Below, piece by piece: positions 7,193 through 14,514 of a stretch of DNA of 64,000 nucleotides. The notes under the pieces are model-generated. The model saw only the letters and a list, made by a program, of their open reading frames with translations. It searched no databases and was not told the origin of the DNA. The stretch is taken from positions 1,063,501-1,127,500 of the forward strand of contig NZ_RCHV01000002.1 in NCBI RefSeq assembly GCF_003665095.1, written 5' to 3'. Origin of the DNA: Streptomyces sp. Z26 (GTDB lineage Bacteria; Actinomycetota; Actinomycetes; Streptomycetales; Streptomycetaceae). The position numbers and the translations under genes are program-made. Each line of letters starts with the position of its first letter. The stretch's first letter is position 1.

Positions 7193-8905
7193 ATGCAGAG
7201 ACGCACGTTCGCCCTGTCCGCCGCCTCGACCGCCGCCGTGGTGCTGGCGGGGACGCTCGCCGCCGCCCCGGCCCCGGCGGGCGCCGCCACCCCGGCCGCC
7301 GCGCGCACCGCCTCCGATGCCTCCGCCGTCGCCGCCCCGAAGTGGACGGGCTGCGCCACCTCCGCGTACCCGCGGCTCCAGTGCGCGACCGTACGGGTGC
7401 CGCTGGACCACGCCCGGCCCGGCGGCCGCAAGATCACGCTGGCGCTGTCCCGCGTCCCGCACACCGCCCGTACGTACCAGGGCCCGCTGCTGGTCAACCC
7501 CGGCGGGCCGGGCGGCAGCGGGCTGAGCCTGGCCGGGTTCGTCGCGGAGTCGCTCCCGGCGGAGGTGGCGGCGCAGTACGACGTGATCGGCTTCGACCCG
7601 CGCGGCGTGGGGAGGAGCGAACCCCGACTGGACTGCCGCCCCGGGCACTTCGACCCCGTACGGCTCGACTCCGTACCCCGCGACGCGCAGGCGGAGCAGG
7701 CCAACGTGCAGCGCGCCGGGGACTTCGCCCGGTCCTGCGCGCAGCGGCACCACGACGTGCTGCCGCACCTCGGCACGGTCGCCGCCGCGCGGGACATGGA
7801 GGTGATCCGGCGGGCGCTGGGCAGCCCGCGGATCAACTACTTCGGCTACTCGTACGGCACCTACCTCGGCGCCGTCTACGCCAAGCTGTACCCGCACCGG
7901 GTGCGCCGCGCCGTCCTCGACAGCGTCGTCGACCCGAAGGGCGTCTGGTACGAGGCGAACCTCGCGCAGGACGTCGCGTTCGACGCGCGGCACAAGGCGT
8001 TCGCGGCGTGGGTCGCGGCGCACGACGACGAGTACGGCCTGGGCACGGACCCGGCGGACGTCGAGGCCGCGTGGTACGGGATGCGGGACGCCGTGCGCGA
8101 GGAACCGGCCGCGGGGCGGGTCGGGCCGTCCGAGCTGGAGGACACGTACCTGCCGGGCGGCTACTACAACGGCTACTGGCCGGAGTTGGCCGAGGCGTTC
8201 GCCGCGTACGTGAACGACGGCGACGAGCGGCCGCTCGGCGCGGCGTACGACACGCACGGCGCGGTCGACGCGGCGGGCGACAACGGCTACTCCGTCTACA
8301 CCGCGGTGCAGTGCCGCGACGCGTCCTGGCCGCGCGACTGGCGCACCTGGCACGAGGACATGACGGCGACGCACGCCAAGGCGCCGTTCATGACGTGGAA
8401 CAACGCCTGGTACAACGCACCGTGCGCGTTCTGGCCCGGCACGTCGCTGACGCCGCCGGACATCTCCAACCGGAAGCTGCCCCCGGTGCTGCTGTTCCAG
8501 GCGACGGACGACGCGGCCACCCCGTACCAGGGCGCGGTCAACCTCCGCCGCGCGCTGGACCGTTCGCGCCTGGTCGTCGAGGAGGGCGGCGGCAACCACG
8601 GCATCACGCTCAGCGGCAACGGCTGCCTCGACCGCCGTCTCGCCGCCTACCTGGCCACGGGCGAGGTGCCGCGACGCGGCGGGGCCACCGGACGCGTCGG
8701 CGGGGCGGACGCGGTGTGCGAGGCGCTGCCGGAGCCGGAGGCGGAGGCCGACTCCCCGGCGGGCGACTCCGGCGCGGAGGCGGAGGCGGGCGCGAAGTCC
8801 GGTGCGCGCGCCGGGGGTTCGGGCGCCGGTTCGGACGCGCCGGGCCGTGGGGACGGCCGTACGCGCGGCGCGGAGCTGCACCGGCTGCTCGGTTTCCGCG
8901 CGTGA
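7193..8905 (+). CDS. Secreted TAP-like alpha/beta hydrolase (tripeptidyl aminopeptidase type)
   Basis: The 570-residue precursor starts with a signal peptide (MQRRTFALSA, hydrophobic to about residue 30) and carries an alpha/beta-hydrolase fold of the Streptomyces SlpD/SlpE and tripeptidyl aminopeptidase class. Oxyanion motif NPGGPGGSG is at about 102-110, nucleophile Ser220 in GYSYGT, the acid in the QATDDAATP region (about 437-445) and the histidine in GGGNHG (about 469). The C-terminal TAP domain follows. The last 55 or so residues are Ala/Gly/Glu-rich and probably disordered. Family members cleave short peptides from protein N termini outside the cell. ATG 7193 has a GGGAG site. Confidence 0.9.
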   Translation: MQRRTFALSAASTAAVVLAGTLAAAPAPAGAATPAAARTASDASAVAAPKWTGCATSAYPRLQCATVRVPLDHARPGGRKITLALSRVPHTARTYQGPLLVNPGGPGGSGLSLAGFVAESLPAEVAAQYDVIGFDPRGVGRSEPRLDCRPGHFDPVRLDSVPRDAQAEQANVQRAGDFARSCAQRHHDVLPHLGTVAAARDMEVIRRALGSPRINYFGYSYGTYLGAVYAKLYPHRVRRAVLDSVVDPKGVWYEANLAQDVAFDARHKAFAAWVAAHDDEYGLGTDPADVEAAWYGMRDAVREEPAAGRVGPSELEDTYLPGGYYNGYWPELAEAFAAYVNDGDERPLGAAYDTHGAVDAAGDNGYSVYTAVQCRDASWPRDWRTWHEDMTATHAKAPFMTWNNAWYNAPCAFWPGTSLTPPDISNRKLPPVLLFQATDDAATPYQGAVNLRRALDRSRLVVEEGGGNHGITLSGNGCLDRRLAAYLATGEVPRRGGATGRVGGADAVCEALPEPEAEADSPAGDSGAEAEAGAKSGARAGGSGAGSDAPGRGDGRTRGAELHRLLGFRA

Positions 8906-9149
8906 CGCCGTGACAGGTGGGGCGCGGTAGGGCGCGGTGGAACGGGAGCCCCGGGCGTACGCGTTCGGCGCACCCGGCCCACCCGTACGACGGAATCCCG
9001 TCCGGGCCTACAACCGTTCCCGGGCGCCGCGTGTCTTCTTGGGAAACCGGATCCTTCGGCCGGTGCCCCCTCCGGACGCGTACGGAGGGACGACCTGCAC
9101 CCGTGCCCGATCCGGGACCACCGCACCACCGAACAAGGGGGAAACACCC

Positions 9150-9674
9150 ATGCGTTCACGCATGATCGCCACCGCGGCCGTCGCAGCGGCCTTCGTCGTC
9201 CTGCCCGCGAGCAGCGCCTTCGCGGGCAGCGGCCCGGTCGCCCCGCCGTCCGAGCGCACGGCCGCCGGTTCCACCGCGCCCTCCCCGGAGGGCAACCCGC
9301 TGAGCGCGAAGGCGAAGGCCGCCGAGGTCTGCGACGACGCGCGTCAGATCGGCACCACCGGCTACGTCAAGCGGGGCGGCGAGACGATCGCGTCGGTCAA
9401 GCAGTTCTACTCGGCGGAGTGCAAGGAGAACTACTCCTACGTCTGGCTCTGGGACAGCTTCGTCGACAAGCAGGACGACTACGACGTCACCGCCTCCGTC
9501 TACAGCTACTCCCAGGACAAGCAGCTGGGCACCGTGACGTGGCCCGTGGACAACGGCCAGGAGTACTGGTCGGAGGGCGCGGCCACCGCCAGCGAGTGCA
9601 CCGCCGCGGTCGGCACCGTCCGTCCGGTCGGCACCGCCAGCCCGCTGACCGGCCAGAGCGACAAGCGCTGCTGA
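9150..9674 (+). CDS. Small secreted protein of unknown function
   Basis: A 174-residue precursor with a clear signal peptide (RSRMIATAAVAAAFVVLPASSAFA) split over residues 2-25, followed by a short Pro/Ser linker and a compact domain of about 120 residues. Four cysteines (in AAEVCDD, SAECKEN, ASECTAA and the C-terminal DKRC) probably form two disulphides in the extracellular space. Aromatic residues are frequent (YSYVWLWDSF, QEYWSEG). AAGGGGGAA before ATG 9150 is a good ribosome site. I do not recognise the family. A strong terminator follows. Confidence 0.75.
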   Translation: MRSRMIATAAVAAAFVVLPASSAFAGSGPVAPPSERTAAGSTAPSPEGNPLSAKAKAAEVCDDARQIGTTGYVKRGGETIASVKQFYSAECKENYSYVWLWDSFVDKQDDYDVTASVYSYSQDKQLGTVTWPVDNGQEYWSEGAATASECTAAVGTVRPVGTASPLTGQSDKRC

Positions 9675-9693
9675 CCCGGCCCAGGTGACACCA

Positions 9694-9733
9694 GGAGGCG
9701 CCCCGCCACCCGCCAGGTGGCCGGGGCGCCTCC
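9694..9733. terminator. Hairpin terminator between convergent genes
   Basis: GGAGGCGCCCCG (9694-9705) pairs with CGGGGCGCCTCC (9722-9733), and the stem continues inward with CCACC/GGTGG around a CGCCA loop with one bulged C. It lies 20 bases after the secreted-protein stop and 28 bases after the end of the convergent siderophore-interacting gene, so it can serve both strands. There is no U-tract, as usual in Streptomyces. Confidence 0.8.
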
Positions 9734-9760
9734 GCGCGTCGTACGGTCCCGGGCGCGGGG

Positions 9761-10627
9761 TCAGCCGGGGCTGGCGCGGCCGTGGCGCCAGTAGCCGACG
9801 AAGGCGATGTCCCGCTTGGGGACGGCCCGTTGGCCGGCCAGGTGGCGGCGTACGCCGGTGACGAGCTTCGACTCGCCCGCGACCCAGGTGTACGCGGGCG
9901 TGCCCAGGCCGGTGGCGTGCCGGACGGTCTCCAGGGCGAGGGCGCCGGGGACCGCGCCGCCGCTCTCGCCGTCACCCGCACCGTGGCCGTCGCCGTGGCC
10001 CTCGCCGTGGGGACCGTCCCGGCTGTCGCGGGGCAGCCAGGTGACGCGGACGCCGTCCGGGCGGGCGAGGTCCGCGCGGATGTCGGCGGCCGTGGGGACC
10101 TCCAGGTACGCGTGGCCGGTGAGGTCGGGCGGTGCGCCCGCCAGGACGGACAGCGCCGCGGGCAGCGCGCTCTCGTCGGCGACCAGCAGCCGGGTCCCGG
10201 CGCGGTCGGGCGGCAGGTAGCTGTAGCCCTCCTCGAACATGCCCGCCGGGTCGCCGGGTCGGGCGCGGGCGGCCCAGGCGGAGGCGGGCCCCTGGTCGCC
10301 GTGGAGGGCGAACTCGATGTCCAACTCCCGCTGCTCCGGCCGGTGTTCGCGCACCGTGTAGCTGCGGACCCACGGCCGCCGGGAGACGGGCTGGAAAAGC
10401 GTCTCGGCCATCCACGCGTCGTTGTGGAGGCTGGGCAGCCACAGCCCCTCCTGCCCCGCGCGCGGGAAGAAGAGGCGTACGGCGTGGTCCAGGCCGGGGC
10501 TGGTGAACCCGGCGAGGGCGGGGCCGCCGAAGGTGAGGCGGCGGAACGACGGGCTCACGCGCACGTTGGCGCGCACCTCCAGCGGGATGACGCGCCGCTG
10601 CCGGGCCCGTTTGACCCTGGGTATCAC
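9761..10627 (-). CDS. Siderophore-interacting protein (ViuB-type ferric-siderophore reductase)
   Basis: The 288-residue protein has the FAD-binding fold of siderophore-interacting proteins: RLTFGGPALAGF, the flavin motif RSYTVREH (about residues 82-89), ASAWAARARPGDPAG and a C-terminal NAD(P)H region with LPAALSVL and YTWVAGESK...RRHL. Such proteins reduce Fe(III)-siderophores in the cytosol to release iron. Between the two halves is an insertion rich in Gly, His, Asp and Glu (about 203-222), unusual for the family. GTG 10627 overlaps the stop of the upstream TetR gene by four bases (GTGA), so the two are translationally coupled. Confidence 0.87.
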   Translation of the reverse strand: MIPRVKRARQRRVIPLEVRANVRVSPSFRRLTFGGPALAGFTSPGLDHAVRLFFPRAGQEGLWLPSLHNDAWMAETLFQPVSRRPWVRSYTVREHRPEQRELDIEFALHGDQGPASAWAARARPGDPAGMFEEGYSYLPPDRAGTRLLVADESALPAALSVLAGAPPDLTGHAYLEVPTAADIRADLARPDGVRVTWLPRDSRDGPHGEGHGDGHGAGDGESGGAVPGALALETVRHATGLGTPAYTWVAGESKLVTGVRRHLAGQRAVPKRDIAFVGYWRHGRASPG

Positions 10628-11235
10628 GGCCGCACCTCCGCGAGCCGCAGGCGTACGCCGTCGAGGAACAGCTCCAGCCCGTACGTGAAGCGCTCCTCCG
10701 GGTCGGCCCGTACGACGGCCTCCATGGCGCGGTTCAGCTCGGTGTCGGGGAGGTCGGCGCCCCGGTCCGCCCAGTCGCCCTCGGCGCGTTGGGCCTGTTC
10801 CTCGATGGTGTGCCCGAGCACGTAGTACATGGCGGCGAAGACGACCCAGCCCGCGCGGTCGAGGGGGAAGCCCGCGTCGGTGAGGACGCGGACGGCCTGC
10901 TGGCCGCCGCGTTCGGTGTTCGGCTCCGTCACGTACGTGCCCGCGACCACGCGGGCGCCGTCGCGGTGGGCGAGGAGCGCGCGGCGGATACGGTGCGCCA
11001 TCTCGGCCAGCCGGGCGTCCCAGGCGCCGGGCGGGAGCGGGGTCGCGGTGACCTCGCCGACGATCCGGTCGGCCATGGCGCCGAGGAGCGCCTCCTTGTT
11101 CCTGAAGTGCCAGTAGATCCCGCCCGCCCGGACGCCGAGGTGGGCGCCGAGCTTGCGCATGGTCAGGCCGTCGAGGCCCTCGGCGTCGAGCAGGGCCAGG
11201 CCGCCGGTGACGACGTCCGCACGTTTCAGCTGCAT
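10624..11235 (-). CDS. TetR family regulator (TetR_C type)
   Basis: A 203-residue repressor. The N-terminal HTH is clear (TGGLALLDAEGLDGLTMRKL, then LGVRAGGIYWHFRNKEALL) and the C-terminal half (AHRDGARVVAGTYVTEPN...GWVVFAAMYYVLGHTIEEQA) matches the tetracycline-repressor C-terminal domain. ATG 11235 (MQLKRADVV) is chosen; upstream in-frame starts would run into the operator. Twin palindromes lie 20 bp before the start, so autoregulation is likely, and the coupled siderophore-interacting gene would be its target. The divergent QueC-like gene may also respond to it. Confidence 0.88.
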   Translation of the reverse strand: MQLKRADVVTGGLALLDAEGLDGLTMRKLGAHLGVRAGGIYWHFRNKEALLGAMADRIVGEVTATPLPPGAWDARLAEMAHRIRRALLAHRDGARVVAGTYVTEPNTERGGQQAVRVLTDAGFPLDRAGWVVFAAMYYVLGHTIEEQAQRAEGDWADRGADLPDTELNRAMEAVVRADPEERFTYGLELFLDGVRLRLAEVRP

Positions 11236-11255
11236 GCCGGGAGTCTGGCACTGAA

Positions 11256-11289
11256 CTTGAACAACGTTCAAGCCTGAACGGTGTTCAAG
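11256..11289. promoter_or_regulatory. Twin palindromic operators for the TetR regulator
   Basis: 11256-11272 reads CTTGAACaacGTTCAAG, a perfect 7-3-7 palindrome. 11273-11289 reads CCTGAACggtGTTCAAG, the same palindrome with one mismatch. The two abut with 17-bp spacing. Their position just before the TetR start and upstream of the divergent gene at 11416 is what is expected of TetR-dimer sites. Confidence 0.8.
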
Positions 11290-11415
11290 TGATGGCCGTC
11301 ACAGTGGGTACGGTGGACTGTGCCATCGTGGAGTCGGCGGCCTCGCCCGGGGCGGAGGCCAATCGGACCGCACGCCCACCCCGTACACGGTCAGAGAGGA
11401 CCCGGAGACCACAGG

Positions 11416-12783
11416 ATGATCTCCCCCGACACGGCACGCTTCTGGTGGCGGGCCGTCCCCAAGGAACGCCCCAAGGGCGCGGGTTGGCGCGCGGTCGACG
11501 AGTCGGACTTCCGGGAGCGCGAGGACCGCGTCACCGGGCCGCAGAGCCTCACCGGACCCGTACCCGGCTGGGCGGACGACCTGTTGCGCACGGCGCGGGC
11601 CGCCTTCCTCGCGGACCGGCTCGTACGGCGTCCGGTGGCCGGTCCGCCCGACGGGACCGGCGCGGAGCCGGGCGGGGCGGCCGTGGAGGCGGGCGGGTCC
11701 GGCGCGGCGGAGGGCGAACAGGGCGGTGCGGCGCGGCACTTCACCGTCTCGGTGCCCGTCACGGACCCCGACCGCTGGGAGGCGGCCGCCGAGCCGCTGC
11801 TGTCGCCACTGCTGGGCGCGCTGACGGGGGACGTGTGGACGCTGGAGTTCCGGCAGTTGCCGCAGCGGCCCACGCAGGCGCTGCTCCCCGGCGACGACAC
11901 CCGCCGCGCCCGTGAAGTGGCGGTGTTCTCCGGCGGGTTGGACTCCCTGGGCTGGGCCGCGCAGCGTGCCGCCGACACCCGGCGCGGGCCGCTGCTGCTC
12001 GTCGCCTTCGCGGAGCGGAAGCCGGGGAAGTGGGCACGGCAGCCCGCGTACGACGCGGTGCGCGCGCTCGGCGGACGCCTCGTCCGCCTCCTCACCGTCC
12101 CCGGCCAGACGCCACGGGCGCACGGCAACACCCTGGAACGTACGGCCAGTTCACGCGGTCTGCTGTACGCGGCGCTCGCCGTACGGGCCGCCGCCGCCGA
12201 GGACGTACCGGTGCTGCACGCGCCCGAGAACGGCCAACTCGCCCTCGGCACACCGGCCTTCGGGCAGCCGCCCAGCATCGTGCACCCCTGGCCGCTGCAC
12301 CTGCTGAACGGGGTGGTGACGGCCGTCGCCGGGACCGTACGGGTCAAGAACCCGCTGCTGTACGACACCTGCGGCCAGGTCTGCCGGGCCGCGCTCGCCG
12401 CCGGACTCGACCGCGACGCGCTGGAACGGACGGTGAGCTGCGCGGCGGCTCCCGCCCGCCGACCGGGGCCCGAGGTCGTCAACTGCGGGCTGTGCCAGGG
12501 GTGTCTGGTACGCCGCGCGGGTCTGGTGCACGCGAACGGCGCGGACACCACCCCGTACGGGTCGGCGCCCTGGCTGCTGCCCCCGGACCACCGGGACGCC
12601 GGGACGTGGCGCGCGCTCGAACCCTGGCTGGAGCGGCCGGAGTTCACCGGTGACGACCTGGTCGCGCGGTTGCCGCTGCCGCCGCGTACGCACGCGGAAC
12701 CGCTGCTGGAGGTCGTCGAGCAGGGGCGCGAGGAGTTGCGCGCGCTGGTGCGCGCGGCGCCGCGCGTGGTGGGCAGCGCCTGA
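11416..12783 (+). CDS. QueC-like PP-loop protein, solitary
   Basis: A 455-residue protein with an N-terminal domain of about 165 residues that I do not recognise and a C-terminal QueC-like ATP pyrophosphatase domain. The PP-loop FSGGLDSL is at about 171-178. The QueC-type zinc cysteines are present: Cys342, then Cys357, Cys360 and Cys363 in NCGLCQGC. QueC makes 7-cyano-7-deazaguanine (preQ0). QueC-like proteins with an added N-terminal domain also occur in phage-defence operons, such as QatC. No queD, queE, qatA, qatB or qatD gene lies nearby, so neither role is supported by context. ATG 11416 is preferred. A Gly/Ala-rich segment (about 80-108) interrupts the N-terminal part. Confidence 0.72.
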   Translation: MISPDTARFWWRAVPKERPKGAGWRAVDESDFREREDRVTGPQSLTGPVPGWADDLLRTARAAFLADRLVRRPVAGPPDGTGAEPGGAAVEAGGSGAAEGEQGGAARHFTVSVPVTDPDRWEAAAEPLLSPLLGALTGDVWTLEFRQLPQRPTQALLPGDDTRRAREVAVFSGGLDSLGWAAQRAADTRRGPLLLVAFAERKPGKWARQPAYDAVRALGGRLVRLLTVPGQTPRAHGNTLERTASSRGLLYAALAVRAAAAEDVPVLHAPENGQLALGTPAFGQPPSIVHPWPLHLLNGVVTAVAGTVRVKNPLLYDTCGQVCRAALAAGLDRDALERTVSCAAAPARRPGPEVVNCGLCQGCLVRRAGLVHANGADTTPYGSAPWLLPPDHRDAGTWRALEPWLERPEFTGDDLVARLPLPPRTHAEPLLEVVEQGREELRALVRAAPRVVGSA

Positions 12784-12827
12784 GCGGCGTGGGGCAACTC
12801 CCGTACGGGGAGGGCCGGTTGGGACGG

Positions 12828-13394
12828 TCAGCCCGCGCCGGGGGGTGCGGGGGTCACGGGGGCGTCCGTACCGTCCGCGTCCGTGCCCTCGTCGACGAGC
12901 GGCACGAGCAGCACCGTGCCGCCCACCCGTACGGTCCCCGGGTCGTGCGGCGGCCGCGCCGCGTCGTGCAGGTCGGCCAGCAGGGCGGCGAACCGGCCGC
13001 GGAACGCGTCCCAGTCCTCCGGCGTCAGCCACAGCTCGGCGTCGGCGGTGACGCCGGGGCTGCCGCTGGCCTGCCGGGCGGCGCGTTCCCGGAGGTTGTG
13101 CGCGAGCGACTCGGCCAGCAGCGGGGCACCGTCGCGCGCGGCCTGGTCGGAGAGGGACGTGCCGCGCACCGTGCGGTAGCGGCGTTCGACGCCGCCCCGG
13201 CGCGTACGGGTCCCGGCCCGCTCCGTGAGTCCGGCGTCCCCGAGGAGCCGCAGATGGTGGCTGGCGAGCGCGTGCGAGACGCCCAACTCCCGCGCGAGGG
13301 CGGCGGCGGACTGCGGAGCGGCCCACATCAGCGAGAGCATCCGCAGCCGCGTGGGGTGGGAGAGCGCGCGCAGCACGGGGTCGTTCGTGGTCAC
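12828..13394 (-). CDS. ArsR-type winged-helix regulator
   Basis: The 188-residue protein begins with an ArsR/SmtB-type winged helix (about residues 5-75: DPVLRALSHPTRLRMLSLMW, then SAAALARELGVSHALASHHLRLL). The C-terminal half has a conserved-looking module (LWLTPEDWDAFRGRFAALLADLH) often seen in Streptomyces regulators sitting beside MFS exporters. No Cys metal-sensing site is visible. GTG 13394 was chosen. It faces an MFS remnant at 13443, which suggests it once controlled that exporter and now lacks its partner. Confidence 0.82.
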   Translation of the reverse strand: MTTNDPVLRALSHPTRLRMLSLMWAAPQSAAALARELGVSHALASHHLRLLGDAGLTERAGTRTRRGGVERRYRTVRGTSLSDQAARDGAPLLAESLAHNLRERAARQASGSPGVTADAELWLTPEDWDAFRGRFAALLADLHDAARPPHDPGTVRVGGTVLLVPLVDEGTDADGTDAPVTPAPPGAG

Positions 13395-13442
13395 GGCCGC
13401 CAGTAGACACCACGGTGTGGCGGGGCGTGCGACTCCCCAGCG

Positions 13443-13739
13443 TTGACTTGGGGGTGCGGCCGCGGCACGCTCCTCACGGACGGCGGGCGGGGAACCGCGA
13501 CGGCGCGTACGGGACGGGGGCGGGCGACCGCCGGTGCGGCGGCGCGCACGGGCTGGGGCGCCGCGCGGGTGCCGCGCGACCGGAACGCGGGCCCGTACCT
13601 GACCGGCGTCGTCGTCTCCGGCTTCGGCAGCTCCGCGATGACCCTGGCAGTCGGCGTCCGGCTCAAGTCCCTCACGGGCTCGGGCAGTCTGGCGGCGCTG
13701 GCCCTGTTCTGCGTGTGGGCCCCCACCCCCGCCGGTCCC
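13443..13739 (+). pseudogene. MFS transporter remnant, N-terminal fragment
   Basis: In frame from about 13575 to 13739 the sequence encodes RDRNAGPYLTGVVVSGFGSS followed by AMTLAVGVRLKSLTGSGSL and ALALFCVWAPTPAGP, matching the first two helices of MFS exporters that stand opposite ArsR-type regulators. The similarity stops exactly where a repeat-element copy begins at 13740, and the remaining ten helices are absent. The upstream part of the frame to 13443 is low complexity and has no convincing start codon. It cannot make a working transporter. Confidence 0.72.
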
Positions 13740-13821
13740 AGGCGATGTCCGGGCGGTCCTCCCGGGCTCGCGACGACGGGGCGCGGTGCCGGGCCGGGTC
13801 GCCGCGCCGGGGACACCGTCC
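13740..13821. repeat. Internally deleted copy of the MITE-like element
   Basis: Bases 13740-13779 match the end of the element at 53654-53819 (read on its minus strand) at 37 of 40 positions by eye, starting AGGCGATGTCCGGGCGGTC. The inner part is missing, and bases around 13805-13821 (CGCCGGGGACACCGTCC) resemble the opposite terminal repeat. It sits at the break point of the MFS remnant. Confidence 0.7.
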
Positions 13822-13914
13822 ACTGACCGCGCGGGCCCCAACACGTGTGCCTCGTACGGGACTTGGCGGCCGGACCACCTGCGCCGGACCGGTCCGCGTC
13901 GCTACCGTGACCCC

Positions 13915-14460
13915 ATGCTTCCTCCCCGACACCCCCAGGTCCCCCGCTCCCCCTCCCCCGCGCGGAACGCCACCCCGAACGCCGCTCCGCGCGCCGTCCG
14001 GCGCTGGAGACGCGTACGCCAGGCGGTCGTCGCCGCCGTCTGCGCGGCGGGCGTGGCCGCCGCGCCCTCCGCCGCCGTGGCGACGCCGGGCAGCGGCGTC
14101 ACCGCGCGGACCCTCGCGGAGGGCACCGCCGAGCGGGGCGTGGAGATCAGCGCGGAGGGGCGTACGGAGGTCGCCCACCGGGAGATCACCATCGCGCCCG
14201 GCGGCTCCACCGGCTGGCACCACCACCCGGGGCGGCTGCTGGCGGTCGTGCAGTCCGGCACCCTGACCCGTACGCTCGACGACTGCACCGTCGAGGTCTC
14301 CGGCCCCGGCGACACGGTGCTGGAGCCGGTGGGCGAGGACCATCCGCACATCGGGCGCAACCTCGGTACGGAGCCGGTGGTGCTGTACGCGACCTACGTG
14401 AAGCCCGCCGGCACCCCCGACTCGGTCGACGCGCCCGACCCGGGCTGCGACCAGCCCTGA
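13915..14460 (+). CDS. Secreted cupin-domain protein
   Basis: The 181-residue precursor has an Arg-rich N terminus followed by a hydrophobic signal segment (VVAAVCAAGVAAAPSAAVA, about 37-55), then one cupin barrel. Cupin motif 1 is TGWHHHPGRLLAVVQSGTLT, with three consecutive histidines and a downstream region where glutamate is usual; motif 2 is GEDHPHIGRNLG. A metal site is therefore likely. Such small extracytoplasmic cupins are common in Streptomyces and have no fixed function. ATG 13915 is followed by an unusually Pro-rich n-region. The stop codon is part of a 16-bp tandem duplication. Confidence 0.8.
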   Translation: MLPPRHPQVPRSPSPARNATPNAAPRAVRRWRRVRQAVVAAVCAAGVAAAPSAAVATPGSGVTARTLAEGTAERGVEISAEGRTEVAHREITIAPGGSTGWHHHPGRLLAVVQSGTLTRTLDDCTVEVSGPGDTVLEPVGEDHPHIGRNLGTEPVVLYATYVKPAGTPDSVDAPDPGCDQP

Positions 14461-14486
14461 GCGCCAGCGACCCTGAGCGCCAGCGG
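14455..14486. repeat. 16-bp tandem duplication at the cupin stop
   Basis: CCCTGAGCGCCAGCG followed by A or G occurs twice in tandem (14455-14470 and 14471-14486). The first unit carries the cupin stop codon TGA. It looks like a recent slippage duplication. Confidence 0.8.
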
Positions 14487-14514
14487 CCGTGCCCCCCCCA
14501 CCCCTGACCGGTGC

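Noticed and set aside
11416..12783. A Qat-type phage defence operon
   Set aside because: Only the QueC-like component is present. No KAP ATPase, QatB or TatD-like gene flanks it; neighbours are TetR/siderophore-interacting and ArsR genes.
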